Positions 6,559 to 7,609 of a DNA stretch of 7,609 nt are shown here, piece after piece. Location of the stretch: NCBI GenBank assembly GCA_003133425.1, contig PKXI01000411.1, positions 10,775-18,383 on the forward strand. The letters are read 5' to 3'. The position numbers and the translations under genes are program-made. The notes under the pieces are model-generated. The model searched no databases. It had not been told where the DNA came from and was given only the letters and a program-made list of their open reading frames with translations. The stretch's first letter is position 1. Each line of letters starts with the position of its first letter. The DNA comes from Acidobacteriaceae bacterium (GTDB lineage: Bacteria > Acidobacteriota > Terriglobia > Terriglobales > Acidobacteriaceae).

Positions 6559-6575
6559 TGTGATTAAAATCACTT
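6559..6575 (+). promoter_or_regulatory. CRP/FNR-family operator, promoter-proximal copy
   Basis: TGTGA-TTAAAA-TCACTT repeats the flanks of the upstream site (TGTGATT...TCACTT) with a different centre; GTGATT and AATCAC form perfect arms around AA. Centres of the two sites are 54 bp apart, close to five helical turns, so bound regulators would face the same side. TTGGAC (6574-6579) and a weak CAGCAT (6596-6601) could be -35 and -10 elements. With that promoter this site would be centred near -41.5, the activating position known for CRP. The promoter assignment is tentative. Confidence 0.62.
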
Positions 6576-6674
6576 GGACTTGCCGATGCGAAATTCAGCA
6601 TTGCGCGGATTGTTCGAGTGCTCAGGTCGAAGTGCAAGCAGCAACAACCCAGATTCCCTAAGCGAAGGAAAAAG

Positions 6675-7609
6675 ATGCGCAAACTGATTCGGCTTCTTCT
6701 CACTTGTGCCAGCGTTTCGGTACTTTTCGGCTCCCTGCCCGCATTGGCACAAGTCGACCGATCTCTGGAAGGCGACCAGAAGTGCACCGTCTGCCACGAT
6801 GCGAATTGGAGTACGCCGATACTCACCATCTACCAGACCAAGCATGGTGTGAAGGCCGACGGGCGCACTCCCGGTTGCCAGTCCTGTCACGGCGCCAGTG
6901 TCGAGCATCAGAGCGATCCGGGCAGCAAGCATCCGGATGTGGTGTTTGGCAGCAAATCCAAAAACCTTTCGCCGGCAGAAGCTCGGAATACAGCCTGTTT
7001 GAGCTGTCACGAATCGAGTGTGCGTGCCAGGTCGCACTGGTCGGGCAGCGAGCATGAAATGCACGGCGTTGCCTGTACCGATTGCCACGAGCTGCATTCG
7101 CCAAAGCAGAGAGTGCTGGATCCGCTGACCCAGGCAAGTGTCTGCGCCAAGTGCCACAAGGCCCAGGATGCCCAGATTCATCGCTATTCGCGGCACCCGA
7201 TCCTGGAAGGAAAAGTGACCTGCTCCAGCTGTCACAACGTGCACGGCTCAGTGGGTCCGAAGCTCCTCATCAAGGAATCGGTCAACGAGACGTGCTATAC
7301 GTGCCACGCAGAGAAGCGCGGTCCGTTCCTTTGGGAGCATGCGCCGGTTGTGGACGACTGCACCAACTGCCACATGCCTCACGGCTCGAATTTATCGCCA
7401 TTGCTGAAGATGCGGGTTCCGATGCTCTGCCAGAGCTGTCACACGGGCGATCATGGGAAAAACCTTTATAGCGGCGCAAACCTGCCCAACGGCAACGTAA
7501 CCACGGCAAATGGCCAGATACCGCTGGGAAGCCTGAGTCCGGCAGCGCAAGGAAATGGACGCAGTTGCATTGCCTGCCATTCGACGATCCACGGCTCGAA
7601 TCATCCGGC
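6675..7609 (+). CDS. Decaheme c-type cytochrome, MtrA/DmsE/PioA family (3' end outside window)
   Basis: The frame stays open from ATG 6675 to the window end (311 codons). It encodes an exported cytochrome with ten CXXCH haem sites: CTVCH 37, CQSCH 68, CLSCH 108, CTDCH 134, CAKCH 157, CSSCH 183, CYTCH 207, CTNCH 229, CQSCH 252 and CIACH 298. A Sec signal peptide with a basic start, a hydrophobic core and a likely cut after LPALA (residue 25) sends it to the periplasm, where haems are attached. Haem number, spacing, the GPFLWEHAPV segment before haem 8 and HGSNHP after haem 10 fit the MtrA/DmsE family (roughly 300-330 residues), so only a short tail is missing. These proteins sit inside an outer-membrane porin and pass electrons between periplasm and outside. 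AGGA lies 5 bases before the ATG. Two CRP/FNR-type sites upstream suggest regulated expression. Whether electrons go to Fe(III), DMSO or come from Fe(II) is open. Confidence 0.93.
   Translation, partial: MRKLIRLLLTCASVSVLFGSLPALAQVDRSLEGDQKCTVCHDANWSTPILTIYQTKHGVKADGRTPGCQSCHGASVEHQSDPGSKHPDVVFGSKSKNLSPAEARNTACLSCHESSVRARSHWSGSEHEMHGVACTDCHELHSPKQRVLDPLTQASVCAKCHKAQDAQIHRYSRHPILEGKVTCSSCHNVHGSVGPKLLIKESVNETCYTCHAEKRGPFLWEHAPVVDDCTNCHMPHGSNLSPLLKMRVPMLCQSCHTGDHGKNLYSGANLPNGNVTTANGQIPLGSLSPAAQGNGRSCIACHSTIHGSNHP

Larger units (their letters stand above)
6074..6674. other. 601-base intergenic region with palindromes and operator sites
   Basis: No supported gene was found. From left to right it holds a small hairpin CGGCC-GTCT-GGCCG (6121-6134), a cluster of three palindromes (6278-6379), an AT-rich patch (about 6395-6420), and two CRP/FNR-type sites (6505-6521, 6559-6575) in front of the cytochrome gene. 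A 19-codon frame at 6387-6446 follows a GGAGG, but is too short to support. The left 170 bases show nothing recognisable. Confidence 0.5.

Noticed and set aside
6570..7244. Minus-strand frame of 224 codons over the cytochrome start
   Set aside because: It is antisense to a protein with ten ordered CXXCH motifs and has no family features.
7082..7471. Plus-strand frame of 129 codons within the cytochrome
   Set aside because: It is another reading frame of the haem-binding gene, whose true frame runs open from 6675 to the window end.

Overview
The window looks like a piece of the chromosome of a Gram-negative, GC-rich environmental bacterium, most likely an acidobacterium (Acidobacteriota, Terriglobia-like). 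The assignment is an inference. It rests on a Tat-exported enolase-superfamily enzyme, an MtrA/DmsE-type decaheme cytochrome, and two clusters of extragenic palindromes of a style I remember from acidobacterial genomes. No rRNA, tRNA, CRISPR array or intact transposase was found.

Layout. Bases 1-666 hold the C-terminal part of a ferrous iron permease (FeoB). It converges on a minus-strand gene (942-2180) for a Tat-exported enzyme of the mandelate racemase / galactonate dehydratase group, with a REP-like twin hairpin between them. Divergent from the enzyme is a 44-codon candidate gene (2227-2361) for a His/Gly/Asn/Asp-repeat peptide. A two-gene ABC exporter follows: ATPase at 2492-3409 and ABC-2 permease at 3418-4170. 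After a 313-base gap with a short direct repeat comes a membrane c-di-GMP phosphodiesterase (4484-6073) with a periplasmic CSS domain and a complete EAL domain. Its stop codon lies inside a 10-bp-stem hairpin.

The 601-base gap 6074-6674 holds a cluster of three palindromes and two near-identical CRP/FNR-type operators 54 bp apart. Directly downstream, a frame open from 6675 to the window end encodes a decaheme c-type cytochrome of the MtrA/DmsE/PioA family. All ten CXXCH motifs are inside the window and only the extreme C-terminus is cut off.

How the genes may work together. The strongest functional unit is the two operators plus the cytochrome, which suggests a redox- or nutrient-regulated electron conduit across the periplasm and outer membrane. 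In such systems an MtrB/PioB-type porin gene usually follows; it would lie just outside this window. FeoB (Fe2+ uptake) and the CSS-EAL protein (possibly thiol-redox-controlled c-di-GMP turnover) fit an iron/redox theme, but that link is only suggestive. The exporter and the exported sugar-acid-type enzyme have no clear link to it. I see no unmistakably new system. The most unusual items are the His-rich repeat peptide, the paired operators and the palindrome clusters.
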